Positions 7,815 to 16,864 of a DNA stretch of 36,450 bases are shown here, piece by piece. The stretch lies in the NCBI GenBank assembly GCA_028066595.1, contig JALCBJ010000042.1, forward strand, positions 1 through 36,450. Reading direction: 5' to 3'. This DNA is from Thermoanaerobaculia bacterium. Lineage in GTDB: Bacteria > Acidobacteriota > Thermoanaerobaculia > Multivoradales > J023. Under the pieces are notes generated by a model, which saw only the letters and a program-made list of their open reading frames with translations, searched no databases and had not been told where the DNA came from. The position numbers and the translations under genes are program-made. Each line of letters starts with the position of its first letter. The first letter of the stretch is position 1.

Positions 7815-9320
7815 GTGCGAATCGGTGGCTCGTCGTCGCTCCGTCCGCTGGTTGCCGACCTCGCCACCGACTTCCGCAAGCTCCGACCGGACATCGACGT
7901 GAGGGTGCAGGGCGGCGGTACCACATCCGGAATCGAGCGCCTTCTCGAGGGCTCGCTCGACGCCGCCATGGCTTCGAGACCTTTGCGCGACCACGAGCTG
8001 GAGAAAGCCGCCGCTCTGGGCGTCGATCTCGTCTCCGTAGCTGTTGCTTCGTCCGGAATCTGCGTCATCGCGCACCGGGACAATCCGATCGCAGAGCTCA
8101 GCTTCGAACAAGTTGCTGATGTTTTTTCGGGAGAGGCTCTCTCTTGGGAGCAGGTCGGCGGCCTCGCACGTCCGATTCAGGTCGTACTGCGCAATGCAGA
8201 ATCACATTCGAAAGCGGTCTTCGCACAGAGAGTGATGGGAAATCGATCGTTTTCCGACCGCGGCATCGCCACTAGAACCCGTGACGAAGTTCTGGAAGCC
8301 GTGGCCTCACGTTCCTGGGCCGTGGGCTTCACGGGGATTCGGGAAGCGCTTCGCGCGACCGGCAGGGTGCGCCTGGTTCCTCTGCGCGACGAATCGGCTC
8401 AGACCACGCTTGCACTGGAGCAACCGCTGCATCTCTGGATGACCACGGAAGCACCATCCACGTTGCGTGACTTCGTCGACTATCTGGCAAGTGACGGGGC
8501 CCAGCAAGCGATTCTTCTCGCCGGCTTCTTCTCCAGCCAATTGCCCGATGAAATGCCGAACTCCAGATCGGCCCACGAACGTCTGTTCAACGTGCTTTGG
8601 GTACAGAGATCGGCTGAGTTCTTAGCCGCGACACAGCAGCTGTTTCAGATCGCCGAAGAACGTATCGGTCAGGCCCTGGACGATCCCTCGTGGAGCGCCG
8701 ACCCCGAGGGTCCGCCACCCTCTGCTCGCCCACCCGCGATTCTCGTCGACGTCGAAGGAGCCCTGCTCGACGAGTCACCGTTCTGGGCCGAGGTGGTTCG
8801 ACGAAACCTCGGATCTTCCGCGGACCTGCGGCACGAATGGTCATCTCGGGGAGACGCCCGAGCGGTTCCCGGTGCCCTGGAGTTCGTCCGCGCCGCGAGG
8901 GCACGCGAGGTCGAGGTCTTCTACCTCAGTGACCGCGACAGCTCGTTGGAGGGTGGCCTCCGCAAGAATCTCGAGGAGCTGGGCTTCCCGCTACCGCCCG
9001 ATCGCGACGTCGTCTTCAGTCACAGCGATCTCGGCGAGGCTGTCGGCGCATCGGCGGCTCTGGCGCTTCTTCGTAGGACCCACCGAGTGATCCTGGTCGT
9101 CGGCGACTCTCTCGACGCCTTCGTGGATCGTGCCCTGCCGCTGGAGCAGCAGCACGCCGCGGCTCGGGAGCACGCGGTCTTCTGGGGGAAGAAGTGGATC
9201 TTGTTACCGAATCCAAACGCCGGGACCTGGCCGGATGACCTCTACCTGCGCGAAGACGGTCTGTCGGACATGAAGAAGCTCACGATGCAGCGAGAAGCTC
9301 TTCAGGGATTCAGTCACTAG
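7815..9320 (+). CDS. PstS-like binding domain fused to e(P4)-like HAD phosphatase
   Basis: Residues ~1-240 (counted from the GTG at 7815) are a periplasmic binding protein fold of the PstS type: RIGGSSSLRPLVADLA, GGGTTSGIERLL, AMASRPL, AVGFTGIREA. Residues ~250-501 match class B-like/e(P4) HAD acid phosphatases: motif I VDVEGALLDESPFW (308-324), motif II FYLSDRD, motif IV VVGDSLDAF, and the tail GKKWILLPNPNAGTWP. The family motif DxDxT here reads DVEGA: the nucleophile Asp is kept but the second Asp is Glu. The GTG is not the true start. The same frame upstream encodes a signal-peptide-like stretch (LALLSALLSVPNSWCYAEA). The ATG at 7663 (MLEMLRFLERPK) joins it only if one base is restored near 7715-7728. 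Probably secreted; role in phosphate capture and release is inferred. Confidence 0.82.
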   Translation: MRIGGSSSLRPLVADLATDFRKLRPDIDVRVQGGGTTSGIERLLEGSLDAAMASRPLRDHELEKAAALGVDLVSVAVASSGICVIAHRDNPIAELSFEQVADVFSGEALSWEQVGGLARPIQVVLRNAESHSKAVFAQRVMGNRSFSDRGIATRTRDEVLEAVASRSWAVGFTGIREALRATGRVRLVPLRDESAQTTLALEQPLHLWMTTEAPSTLRDFVDYLASDGAQQAILLAGFFSSQLPDEMPNSRSAHERLFNVLWVQRSAEFLAATQQLFQIAEERIGQALDDPSWSADPEGPPPSARPPAILVDVEGALLDESPFWAEVVRRNLGSSADLRHEWSSRGDARAVPGALEFVRAARAREVEVFYLSDRDSSLEGGLRKNLEELGFPLPPDRDVVFSHSDLGEAVGASAALALLRRTHRVILVVGDSLDAFVDRALPLEQQHAAAREHAVFWGKKWILLPNPNAGTWPDDLYLREDGLSDMKKLTMQREALQGFSH

Positions 9321-10722
9321 TGCTCGGCGACGGGGCCTCTGCCTTCGTTCCGACGATGCCGAATAGATGGTTGCGTCCACGGATGAGAATCATGCCGTCG
9401 GCCAAAGCGGGAGTTGCCAGAACCTCTTCGCCCAGCTCGTTGACCGCGAGTCGCTGGAAGGTCGTTCCGGCACCCACGACGTGGGTCGTGCCCGTCTCGC
9501 TGGTGAAATAGAGCTTGCCGTCCGCCGCCACCGGCGAGGAGGTGAAGCCGTCTCCACCGGACAACCGCTCCTGGTAATGACGCGTGCCGTTATCGGCGTC
9601 GTAGCAGGACATGACGCCGTTGTCGCGGCACACGTACAGTTCCTCGCCCACGACGATCGGGGTTTGCATGTAGGCGCCACCTCGTAGCTCGAACCATGCG
9701 AGCCCGCGCGAGACCTCTCCCTCCCCAGGCTCCCTCAGCTCCATTACCCCACGCGCGCCTTGTCGGACGGCGATGATCGGCGAACGGGGACCATGTGCGT
9801 TGGTGAGGAACACCAGCTCTCGGGCAGCGATCGGCGTCGGTACAGGAACGTCGCCACCTCCCGAGAGGCGCCAAAGCTCTTCACCGGAGGCGAGCTCATA
9901 CGCCGCCATGTGCCGAAACCCGTTGGCTAGGATCTTCGTCTTGTCATCCGTGCCCCGAGCTGGCTGAATCGTGGGCGTCGACCAGGTTGGATGTTCTCCC
10001 TCTCGTTCGATCCGCCAGATCTGCTCGCCTGTCGCGGCATCGAGAACCGCGAGAAAGGATTTCTCCTGGGTATCCGCCTGGATGACGACGCGCCCTTCGT
10101 AGAGTACGGGCGAGCTGCCAAACCCCCATTGGGCCTCGGCAGTACGGTAGGAGCCCGATGGCAGAACACCGAAACTCTTGTGCCACAGGAGCTCGCCGTC
10201 GTGGTCGTAGCAGAACAGCCCCTCGGAACCAAAGAACGCGACGACCCGCTCGGCGTCGACCGTCGGTGTCGAATTCGCATGACTGGCCTTGGGATGGCGT
10301 TGAACGGCCGGCTTACCTCGGTGGGCCCTCTGTTGCCAGAGGATGTCCCCACTCCGACGATCTACTGCGATGACCCACCAGCTCTGCTCGCCTCCGTCGT
10401 CGGCTGGCCAGCCCGAACCATAGAGGCCGGTCTTCAGCTCCGCCTCGCCTGCCGCCGAGACAGCAGTGGTGAGGAAAACTCGCTCGCCCCAGACCACGGG
10501 ACTGCTGTGTCCGAGGCCGGGAATGCGTGTTTTCCATGCCACGCCACGACCGGAGTCTCCGTCCCACTCGACGGCAGCCGGCTGTGTCGCGACGCCTATC
10601 GCATATTCCCCGCGGAACGACGGCCACTTCGCCACGTCCGCTGGTTCAGCGACGGCAGCTGAGGCGGAGAGCCAACACGAGAAACCCAAGATTCGGCCGA
10701 GAGCCAAACTGATTCGTTGCAT
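9310..10722 (-). CDS. PQQ-type beta-propeller repeat protein, secreted
   Basis: A 470-residue protein with an N-terminal signal peptide (MQRISLALGRILGFSCWLSA, cleavage probably after AVA). WPSFRG starts the propeller. Repeated blades follow, including GDILWQQRAHRG, LLWHKSFGV, GEQIWRIEREG and GEELWRLSGGG, then later TSSPVAADGKLYFTSETGTT and LATPALADGMILIRGRNHLF. This is the PQQ-binding-like/BamB-type propeller often found in Planctomycetes and Acidobacteria next to enzymes of unknown role. I see no quinoprotein dehydrogenase active site, so it is probably a non-enzymatic periplasmic propeller. Its 3' end overlaps the convergent phosphatase gene by 11 bp. A small inverted repeat (TCTGCC/GGCAGA, 10722-10739) covers its start codon. 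Confidence 0.88.
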   Translation of the reverse strand: MQRISLALGRILGFSCWLSASAAVAEPADVAKWPSFRGEYAIGVATQPAAVEWDGDSGRGVAWKTRIPGLGHSSPVVWGERVFLTTAVSAAGEAELKTGLYGSGWPADDGGEQSWWVIAVDRRSGDILWQQRAHRGKPAVQRHPKASHANSTPTVDAERVVAFFGSEGLFCYDHDGELLWHKSFGVLPSGSYRTAEAQWGFGSSPVLYEGRVVIQADTQEKSFLAVLDAATGEQIWRIEREGEHPTWSTPTIQPARGTDDKTKILANGFRHMAAYELASGEELWRLSGGGDVPVPTPIAARELVFLTNAHGPRSPIIAVRQGARGVMELREPGEGEVSRGLAWFELRGGAYMQTPIVVGEELYVCRDNGVMSCYDADNGTRHYQERLSGGDGFTSSPVAADGKLYFTSETGTTHVVGAGTTFQRLAVNELGEEVLATPALADGMILIRGRNHLFGIVGTKAEAPSPSTSD

Positions 10723-10765
10723 CTGCCGAGTATGGCAGACGAGTCCGACCCGCCGTCGATCGAAA

Positions 10766-11284
10766 TCAGGCCGCCCGCGATGGCGAGGCCGACGAGGCCG
10801 GTGCAGCGTCGCGCGGAGGCCACATCGCGCCCAAACGGATCGGCTTCACCTCGTCGAAGACCACTTCCCTGCCAGCTGAGAAGTCCCGCCACAGAAGATC
10901 GTAGCCCTTCGTCCAACGAAACGGGCGCACCCGGCGATGGAAGTACGACATCTCACGCTCGGTGGCTGGCCTGCGGGCTCCCGCAGTTCCAGCCAGCCGG
11001 AATCCTGGAGAGCTCGGGAATCGCCCAGAAACAAGCGCTCGCAGCCACAGTCTCAGTCGCATGTCGACCGCCAGAACGCAGATCTTGGGATTGGCATCGA
11101 GATTCCTCGGCATGCGGGATGTGAACTTCTCGAACCAGAATCCGCGCCCCGGCTCTTTGTCGAGAAACAAAGAGCCGATCGGCGTGACATGTGGATGACC
11201 ATCAGAGTCGATGGTTGCCATGGAGGCGTAGGGTGCACGGGCGAAGGTCCGACGGATCTCCAACCAATCGTCTCGAAGGTTCAC
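10766..11284 (-). CDS. Pyridoxamine 5'-phosphate oxidase-like (FMN split-barrel) protein
   Basis: A 172-residue protein opening with NLRDDWLEIRRTFARAPYAS, followed by MATIDSDGHPHVTPIGSLF and WFEKFTSRMPRNLDANPKI. This is the core of the pyridoxamine-phosphate-oxidase-like flavin-binding split barrel. These proteins bind FMN, F420 or heme, and the exact substrate cannot be read from sequence. The GTG at 11284 is chosen because it overlaps the tetR stop as GTGA, meaning translational coupling. The C-terminus is Ala/Ser/Pro-rich. Likely controlled by the TetR protein it is coupled to. Confidence 0.83.
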   Translation of the reverse strand: MNLRDDWLEIRRTFARAPYASMATIDSDGHPHVTPIGSLFLDKEPGRGFWFEKFTSRMPRNLDANPKICVLAVDMRLRLWLRALVSGRFPSSPGFRLAGTAGARRPATEREMSYFHRRVRPFRWTKGYDLLWRDFSAGREVVFDEVKPIRLGAMWPPRDAAPASSASPSRAA

Positions 11285-11859
11285 GATGATTCCTCTTGTT
11301 CTGTCGAAGTTTGCGGAGGCCTCGGCCCCAGGTGATGATGATCGACGAGCCGTTGCAGCTCCTCTTTGCTCGAGTCCTGGTAGAGCATCTGAATCCCGAC
11401 GAGAATCGCCAATTGAGCCCGCGCCGCGACGGCCGCGTCGTCGGGAGCGCCGCTGGCCAGCTCGAACTGCTGCCGAAGGTAGCCTTCTCGCGCCCGATCG
11501 ACTCGATCGACTGTGACCCTCGCGATGGGGTCGCGTTCCCCCCAGATTCGGATGGAACGCTCCAGCCTGGAATCGATGTGGCGTACCGTGCGGCGGCTGA
11601 GCTCGCGCAAACGACCGTGCGGCGTATCGAAGGCAGCGAGGTCTCGAATGACGTCGGCGGTGAAGACCTCCTCCCAATAGGCCAAGAGCTCGCGCACGAA
11701 GCTCTCTCGGCCCGAGAAATGATGGTAGAAGCTACCTTTCGTCCGCTCCAGTCGGCGACACAGCACCTCGATGGTCAATCCCTGGTCGCCTTCCTCGCGC
11801 AGAACTCTCAACCCTTCGCGGATCCAGTCTTGTTGGGTCATGCGGCCGGGCGATGTCAT
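11281..11859 (-). CDS. TetR-family transcriptional regulator
   Basis: The N-terminal HTH (GLRVLREEGDQGLTIEVLCRRLERTKGSFYHHFSGRESFVREL, given in segments: TIEVLCRRL, TKGSFYHHF, RESFV) is diagnostic of TetR. The ligand-binding part has the helical, variable character of the family and a Glu/Ser-rich end. Translation may start at ATG 11859 or at ATG 11841 (MTQQDWIREGL). The latter is closer to the usual family N-terminus and leaves a more normal distance to the operator. It forms an operon with the FMN split-barrel gene and probably represses itself through the adjacent palindrome. Confidence 0.92.
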   Translation of the reverse strand: MTSPGRMTQQDWIREGLRVLREEGDQGLTIEVLCRRLERTKGSFYHHFSGRESFVRELLAYWEEVFTADVIRDLAAFDTPHGRLRELSRRTVRHIDSRLERSIRIWGERDPIARVTVDRVDRAREGYLRQQFELASGAPDDAAVAARAQLAILVGIQMLYQDSSKEELQRLVDHHHLGPRPPQTSTEQEESS

Positions 11860-11864
11860 ATACG

Positions 11865-11896
11865 AAACATATCATACCGTACGGTATGGTATGTTT
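11865..11896. promoter_or_regulatory. 32-bp near-perfect palindromic operator upstream of tetR
   Basis: The arms read AAACATATCATACCGT and ACGGTATGGTATGTTT. Only one of 16 base pairs fails to match its partner, and the centre ATACCGTACGGTAT is a perfect 14-bp palindrome. It lies 6 bp from the first tetR ATG and contains a TATGAT -10-like hexamer on the coding strand. Size and symmetry suit a TetR dimer, or a pair of dimers. Binding by this TetR is inference. Confidence 0.8.
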
Positions 11897-11943
11897 GTCT
11901 CAACTCGATCCCCTCGAGTTCGGCGTACCCAGAGCGTTCCGGT

Positions 11944-13848
11944 CTATCCGCCGAGGTCCTCCCGCAGCGACTCCACGTCCCAGCCCGCATCCCGTTCGGT
12001 GGGATCGTGGTGCTCCGCCTGCAGAGTCTCTTCCAAGAAACGGATGCGCTCTCGTGCGTGGTTCATGTACTGCTTTCGGTCGTGTCGCATCTCGGCTAGC
12101 TCACGCAGCGTCTCTTCGTCATGGCAACGGAACTTGTTGGCGGACCGGGTGGCTTGGAAACGGCGGAATCCGAGATGGCACAGAGCATCGACACCCGCCG
12201 CCAACGACGTATCGAGCGTCTCCCGGTACACGTGGTCGACGCCTTCGTCGAGGAGCCGATACGCGTCGAATCGGTCATCGGCCCGCACGAGGAGGGTCAG
12301 GTGTGGGAAGTGCTTGCGCGCCGTCTCCACCAGCTCCAGGTTCTGCTCTTGCGACTCCAGGGCCACGACCATCAGCTTTGCCTCCTCCGCTCCAGCGGCA
12401 TGGAGGAGATCGAGCCTCGTGGCGTCACCATAGAAGACCTCGAGCCCCAGCTTGCGGAGCACGTCGACGCGATCTGAATTATTGTCGAGGACCGTCGGCT
12501 TGACTCCGTTGGCCCGTAGCAGCCGTCCGACGATGTTGCCAAAGCGGCCGAAGCCGGCGATGATCGCCCGCTGGTCGTTGTGCGAATCCGACGAGATTTC
12601 GTCGGCGGGACGGGCCACGCTCTCCTTCGTCCCCACCCTGGGCAGGAGGACCTTCTCCGCCAAGACCAGAAGCAGCGGGGTCAAGGCCATGGAGACGGCG
12701 ACCGCCGCGATCAGCGGTGCAGCGACTTCGTCGCCGAAGATGGCGTTCTGGGTGGCGAAGGAAAAAAGCACGAAGGCGAACTCCCCGCCCTGGGCCAAGG
12801 CAAAGGCGAAGAGCAGAGTCTGATCGAGACCCATGCGAAACACCCTGGCCAGGCCGACGAGTACCAGCAGCTTCAGGACCACGAGCCCCGCGACCATGGC
12901 GGCGACACTCCCGGGACTCTCGCTGATGAGGCGAAAGTCCACCGACGCGCCGACCGCGATGAAGAAGAGTCCCAACAAGAGTCCCTTGAACGGCTCGACG
13001 TCACCCTCCAGCTCATGGCGATACTCGCTATTGGCCAAGACGACGCCGGCCAGGAACGTGCCCAGTGCCGGGCTCAGGCCGACCTGCGCCATCAAGAGCG
13101 CGATGCCGATGACCAACAGCAACGCCGCGGCGGTGAAGATCTCCCGCATACCGGTGCGGGCGATGAAGCGAAACGCAGGACGCATCAGGAACCTGCCGCC
13201 GACAACCACCAGAGCCACCGCGCCGAGCACCGCCAGGGTCTCCGCCCATGGCGGAAGGGTCTGTACCCACGGGACGTGCCCGCCATGCCCATGCGCGTGG
13301 TCCGCACCGTGGTGCGCGCCGTCACCCGGGGCCGCCAACAGCGGCAACAGCGCCAGCATGGGAATCACGGCGATGTCCTGGAAGAGGAGCACAGAGAAGG
13401 CGCTCTGCCCGGCATCGGTCTTCATCAGACCCTTCTCCGCCAGCGTCTGGAGCACCATCGCCGTCGACGACAAGGCCAGGATCATGCCCACCGCCAGAGC
13501 CACCCGCCAGCTCTGGCCAACCGCCAACGCCACACCGGCGATGGCCAGTGTCGTGATTCCGACCTGTAGTCCGCCCAATCCGAGAATGGGCCCGCGCAGA
13601 CGCCACAGGCGTCCAGGCTCCAGCTCCAGCCCGATGAGGAAGAGCATCATGACGACGCCAAACTCGGCGAAGTGCATGACGTCTTGCCCCTCCTCCCCGA
13701 TCAGCTCGAGGCCAAAGGGTCCGATGGCGATACCCGCCAACAGATAGCCCAGAACGGAGCCGAGGCCTAGCCGTTTGGCAACGGGTACCGAAACCACCGC
13801 AGCGGAGAGGTAGACGAACGCCTGGAGGAAGAAGCCTTCAGCGTGCAT
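11944..13848 (-). CDS. KefB/KefC-type K+/H+ antiporter with RCK domain
   Basis: A 634-residue CPA2-family antiporter. The transmembrane half shows FFLQAFVYLSAAVVSVPVAK, GYLLAGIAIGPFGLELI, FGVVMMLFLIGLELEP, the LSSTAMVLQTLAEKG element, and SVLLFQDIAVIP. A His-rich loop (GAHHGADHAHGHGGH, about residues 176-192) links two membrane segments. From ~430 a TrkA-N/RCK domain follows: AIIAGFGRFGNIVGRLL, TVLDNN, VFYGDATRLDLLHAAGA. The family exports K+ in exchange for H+, protecting against electrophiles when glutathione adducts bind the RCK domain. I chose ATG 13848 (MHAEGFFLQ), which overlaps the kefG-like gene by 11 bp. A longer start would add 34 unrelated residues. Inner membrane. Confidence 0.93.
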   Translation of the reverse strand: MHAEGFFLQAFVYLSAAVVSVPVAKRLGLGSVLGYLLAGIAIGPFGLELIGEEGQDVMHFAEFGVVMMLFLIGLELEPGRLWRLRGPILGLGGLQVGITTLAIAGVALAVGQSWRVALAVGMILALSSTAMVLQTLAEKGLMKTDAGQSAFSVLLFQDIAVIPMLALLPLLAAPGDGAHHGADHAHGHGGHVPWVQTLPPWAETLAVLGAVALVVVGGRFLMRPAFRFIARTGMREIFTAAALLLVIGIALLMAQVGLSPALGTFLAGVVLANSEYRHELEGDVEPFKGLLLGLFFIAVGASVDFRLISESPGSVAAMVAGLVVLKLLVLVGLARVFRMGLDQTLLFAFALAQGGEFAFVLFSFATQNAIFGDEVAAPLIAAVAVSMALTPLLLVLAEKVLLPRVGTKESVARPADEISSDSHNDQRAIIAGFGRFGNIVGRLLRANGVKPTVLDNNSDRVDVLRKLGLEVFYGDATRLDLLHAAGAEEAKLMVVALESQEQNLELVETARKHFPHLTLLVRADDRFDAYRLLDEGVDHVYRETLDTSLAAGVDALCHLGFRRFQATRSANKFRCHDEETLRELAEMRHDRKQYMNHARERIRFLEETLQAEHHDPTERDAGWDVESLREDLGG

Positions 13849-14524
13849 CGTTCGACACTCCATCCGTTCCGGTTTCCCGGGGCCGCTTTCCCAAGGCATC
13901 CCGGTCGTTGACCTGATCGAGGTTCTGCAAGGACCCGAGCTCGACCCCACCGTCCCGGATCGCTTCGACCAGCACGCGGTATTCGGCAGCGTGGTCCTCG
14001 ATCTGCCCTGGCGTCATACCGAGAGTGCCATGGACAACGAAGGGCGGCAGGAACTCCATACCGCACAGGTTCGCCGTCTGCTGCAACGGGACCAGCAGCT
14101 CCCGAACCGTGTAGCGGTTATAACCTTCGCGGCGATAGGCGGACCGACGTCCTCCAGCCGTGAGAACGTGCATCCACCACTTGCCACGCAGCGCCGTACC
14201 GTCGGTCCCGTAGGCCCAGCCATGCTGGAGTACCAGATCCTGCCACTCCTTGAGCAACGCCGGTGTCGAATACCAGAATAGCGGATGCTGGAAGATCACG
14301 ACGTCGTGAGACGCCAGCAACGCCTGCTCCCGTTCGACCCGAATGTGGAAGTTCGGATAGGCCTGGTAGAGATCGTGGAAGGTCACGCCCGGTAGATCGC
14401 GCACCGCGGCCATCAATCGTCGGTTGACACGGCTTTTCTCCAACGCAGGATGGGCGAGAAGGATAAGGACCCGCCGCGCGAAGCGGACCGCGCCGTCGCC
14501 TGATGTCTCTGGTCTGTCGGTCAT
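13838..14524 (-). CDS. KefG/KefF-like flavodoxin-fold quinone oxidoreductase
   Basis: A 228-residue NAD(P)H dehydrogenase (quinone) of the KefF/KefG type: RVLILLAHPALEKSRVN at the start of the flavodoxin fold, VTFHDLYQAYPNF, HDVVIFQHPLFWYSTPALLK (residues ~74-93), KEWQDLVLQHGWAYG, and YNRYTVRELLVPLQQTANLCGM. In Enterobacteria KefG is the ancillary subunit needed for full KefB activity and is encoded directly upstream. The same order and an 11-bp overlap with the antiporter are seen here. The start at ATG 14524 is preferred over an in-frame upstream codon at 14566. The C-terminal ~35 residues extend beyond the usual family end. Confidence 0.87.
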   Translation of the reverse strand: MTDRPETSGDGAVRFARRVLILLAHPALEKSRVNRRLMAAVRDLPGVTFHDLYQAYPNFHIRVEREQALLASHDVVIFQHPLFWYSTPALLKEWQDLVLQHGWAYGTDGTALRGKWWMHVLTAGGRRSAYRREGYNRYTVRELLVPLQQTANLCGMEFLPPFVVHGTLGMTPGQIEDHAAEYRVLVEAIRDGGVELGSLQNLDQVNDRDALGKRPRETGTDGVSNDAR

Positions 14525-14653
14525 CGACTCATTATCCCAGCTCGAATCGAGCTCGAGCCGACACACACCATCGCAACCAGGCTGCGAAGGCGTCGTTCAG
14601 CTCCGTCGATGCTCGAGCAGGAAGTGTCTCGAGGCGACCCCGCGCCGCGATCG

Positions 14654-15559
14654 TCAGCCGACGGACTCGATGAGATCCGACACCGCGCGCCAGACCTCGC
14701 GTCGGCCCATGAGATCGTTATGTCCCGCTCCCGCAACGCTGACCCAACGGACCGAGCGCCCAGCGCCGACGAGGCTGTCCCGCAGCGCGCTCCCGTGGCG
14801 GGTGGCGATGAGATCGTCCCGGTCGCCATGAATCAAGATCATCGGCAGGTCGACGTTGCGCAGCGCTGCGGCCGAGTCGTAGTCACCAGACACGGCCATG
14901 CGGACCACGAAGGCCGGAAAATGGTCGCCGGCCACGCCGGCCAGATCTTTCCACGCACTGGCCAAGACGATTCCGTGTAGTTGATCGGCACAACGTGTCG
15001 CCGTCTGCGCTGCCACCGCCGCGCCCAGCGACCAGCCCATGACGATCCGCTTCGCGTCGGGATCTCGTTCCGCCAGCCATTCACAACCCGCGACCGCAGC
15101 GGCCACGTTGGCTGCCTCCCCGGGCGTTCCGGTGCTGCGTCCATAGCCCGGATAGTCCACGGCCAGGACGTCGACACCCAGACGACGGAACTCCTCGAAC
15201 ATTCCAGCCATGTGCAGCGTCGCCAGGTTCTCGCCGTTGCCGTGCAGGAACAGCACCTGGATCGTCGCGGCACCGTCGGAGGATCCGGTCGGGTCGAACC
15301 ATCCGATCACCGTGTCAGCCTCGGCCGTAGACAAACGCACTTCCTCTAGTGGGCTCGAAGCCTTCGGCACGGGAAACGATGGCACCGGGTACAGCATCTG
15401 GCGGACGAACGCTTCGATCATGAAATGCCCCAGGACGACGACCAGAGCGACCCAGAAGACCAACGAACCGAAGCGACGGATCGCCGCTCGGCGCGAACCG
15501 GGTGCCAGGGAAACGTTGACGGACTCGACGGACACGATCTCGATCTTAGCCGGCTCCAC
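14654..15559 (-). CDS. Membrane-anchored alpha/beta hydrolase
   Basis: A 301-residue alpha/beta hydrolase with an N-terminal membrane helix (GSLVFWVALVVVLGHFMIEA, about 31-50), so it is probably anchored with the catalytic domain in the periplasm. Visible elements: oxyanion region FLHGNGEN (~104), nucleophile elbow GWSLGAA with Ser177, acid HGDRDD with Asp246, and His280 in AGAGHND. It resembles the ABHD/'YfhR-like' serine hydrolase group. The GTG at 15559 is favoured because AAGGA lies nine bases upstream. Open sequence continues to 15784, but the extra 75 residues are Arg-rich and unlike the family. Substrate unknown. Confidence 0.85.
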   Translation of the reverse strand: MEPAKIEIVSVESVNVSLAPGSRRAAIRRFGSLVFWVALVVVLGHFMIEAFVRQMLYPVPSFPVPKASSPLEEVRLSTAEADTVIGWFDPTGSSDGAATIQVLFLHGNGENLATLHMAGMFEEFRRLGVDVLAVDYPGYGRSTGTPGEAANVAAAVAGCEWLAERDPDAKRIVMGWSLGAAVAAQTATRCADQLHGIVLASAWKDLAGVAGDHFPAFVVRMAVSGDYDSAAALRNVDLPMILIHGDRDDLIATRHGSALRDSLVGAGRSVRWVSVAGAGHNDLMGRREVWRAVSDLIESVG

Positions 15560-15885
15560 GACCCGCGGTCCTTGTCGGGAGGCGATTCTTCGCCTTCTCG
15601 CGACGGGAGCGATCTGAGCCAGCCGATGAGCCGTACGTCGCACGCATGGGGCCTCGAAAGAAGCTCCGGACCACGCAACGCCAACCGTCTCCTCCCGTAG
15701 TGGAAGAACGATCGGCACAGACCCGTTGCTATAGTCGCGGCGTCCTCCAATTCGCCTCCAGCACCCCAAAAATCCGCTCCCCAATTCGCGGCCGCCGCGC
15801 TACCGATTCTCCTTTCACCGCCTGAACACATAGTCCACCGCACCAGCCGACCCCCGCGTCGCGTGCGAGCAGGAGTTCATCCATC
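15560..15885. other. 326-bp divergent intergenic region
   Basis: Lies between the divergent hydrolase and trxB genes. Apart from the extended -10 element for trxB, I see nothing that can be named. The hydrolase frame stays open across part of it but lacks protein character. Confidence 0.5.
15727..15735 (+). promoter_or_regulatory. Possible extended -10 promoter for trxB
   Basis: TGCTATAGT matches the extended -10 consensus TGnTATAAT at all but one position. No good -35 hexamer is visible 16-18 bp upstream. It would give a ~140-nt leader before trxB. Confidence 0.38.
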
Positions 15886-16845
15886 ATGACCACTTCTGAC
15901 GAAGAGAAGTCCACCGAGCACCACGAGATTCTGATCCTCGGCACGGGCCCAGCCGGGCTCACCGCAGCGCTCTACACCGCCCGAGCCGGCCTGGCCCCCC
16001 TGGTGCTGGACGGCAATCAGCCGGGAGGTCAGCTGACGATCACCACCGACGTCGAGAACTATCCGGGCTTCCCCGAGGGCATCTTAGGGCCCCAACTGGT
16101 AGACGACATGCGCCAGCAAAGCGAACGCTTCGGTGCCCAGACCAGGTTCGAGCAAGGCACCTCGGTAGACCTGTCAGTACATCCGTTCCGTGTCACGTCC
16201 GACGAGAACGAGTACACCTGCGATGCGCTGATCATCTCCACAGGTGCCCGAGCGAAGCTCCTCGGCATCGAGTCGGAGACCAAGCTGATGGGCTACGGCG
16301 TGTCGGCCTGCGCTACCTGCGATGGTTTCTTCTTCAAGGAGAAAGAGATCGTGGTGGTCGGCGGCGGCGACTCCGCCATGGAAGAGGCGATGTACCTCAC
16401 CAAGTTCGCCTCCAAGGTGACGGTAATCCACCGCCGCGAGGAGTTGCGGGCCTCGAAGATCATGCAGGAACGGGCGATGAAGAATCCAAAGATCGAGTGG
16501 AAGTGGAACAGTCAGGTCCTGGAAGTGTTGGGTTCCCAGAAGGACGGTGTCCACGGCGTGAAGCTGGAGGACACCGTCACCGGCGAGATCTCGGAGTTTC
16601 CGACTCAAGGCATGTTTCTCGCCATCGGGCACATCCCAAATACGGCGATCTTCGAAGGACAACTCGACATGGACGACGCGGGCTATCTGGTGGTAGACCA
16701 CCCTTCCACCAGGACCAACAAGCCTGGTGTCTTCGCGGCAGGCGACGTCATGGACCCGAGCTACCGCCAGGCGGTGACAGCCGCCGGGACCGGCTGCGCC
16801 GCTGCCATCGACGCCGAGCGTTGGCTGGAAGAAGAGAAAGCTTGA
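15886..16845 (+). CDS. trxB: Thioredoxin reductase (NADPH)
   Basis: A 319-residue low-molecular-weight thioredoxin reductase. FAD-binding loop [19 protein letters not shown] (18-36), [20 protein letters not shown], the redox CATC pair at 142-145 ([11 protein letters not shown]), the NADPH loop [11 protein letters not shown] (~158-168), [14 protein letters not shown], and the C-terminal [23 protein letters not shown], split here as GVFAAGDV and QAVTAAGTG. It transfers electrons from NADPH through FAD to thioredoxin in the cytoplasm. The ATG has AGGAG at a suitable distance. A MoxR-like ATPase follows after 19 bp and is likely co-transcribed. Confidence 0.97.
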   Translation: MTTSDEEKSTEHHEILILGTGPAGLTAALYTARAGLAPLVLDGNQPGGQLTITTDVENYPGFPEGILGPQLVDDMRQQSERFGAQTRFEQGTSVDLSVHPFRVTSDENEYTCDALIISTGARAKLLGIESETKLMGYGVSACATCDGFFFKEKEIVVVGGGDSAMEEAMYLTKFASKVTVIHRREELRASKIMQERAMKNPKIEWKWNSQVLEVLGSQKDGVHGVKLEDTVTGEISEFPTQGMFLAIGHIPNTAIFEGQLDMDDAGYLVVDHPSTRTNKPGVFAAGDVMDPSYRQAVTAAGTGCAAAIDAERWLEEEKA

Positions 16846-16864
16846 GCACCGACCGGAGATCTCC

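Noticed and set aside
12580..13747. Long plus-strand open frames opposite the KefB-like gene
   Set aside because: They are antisense shadows of a firmly identified antiporter; their translations are low-complexity Arg/Gln- or Ser/Thr-rich.
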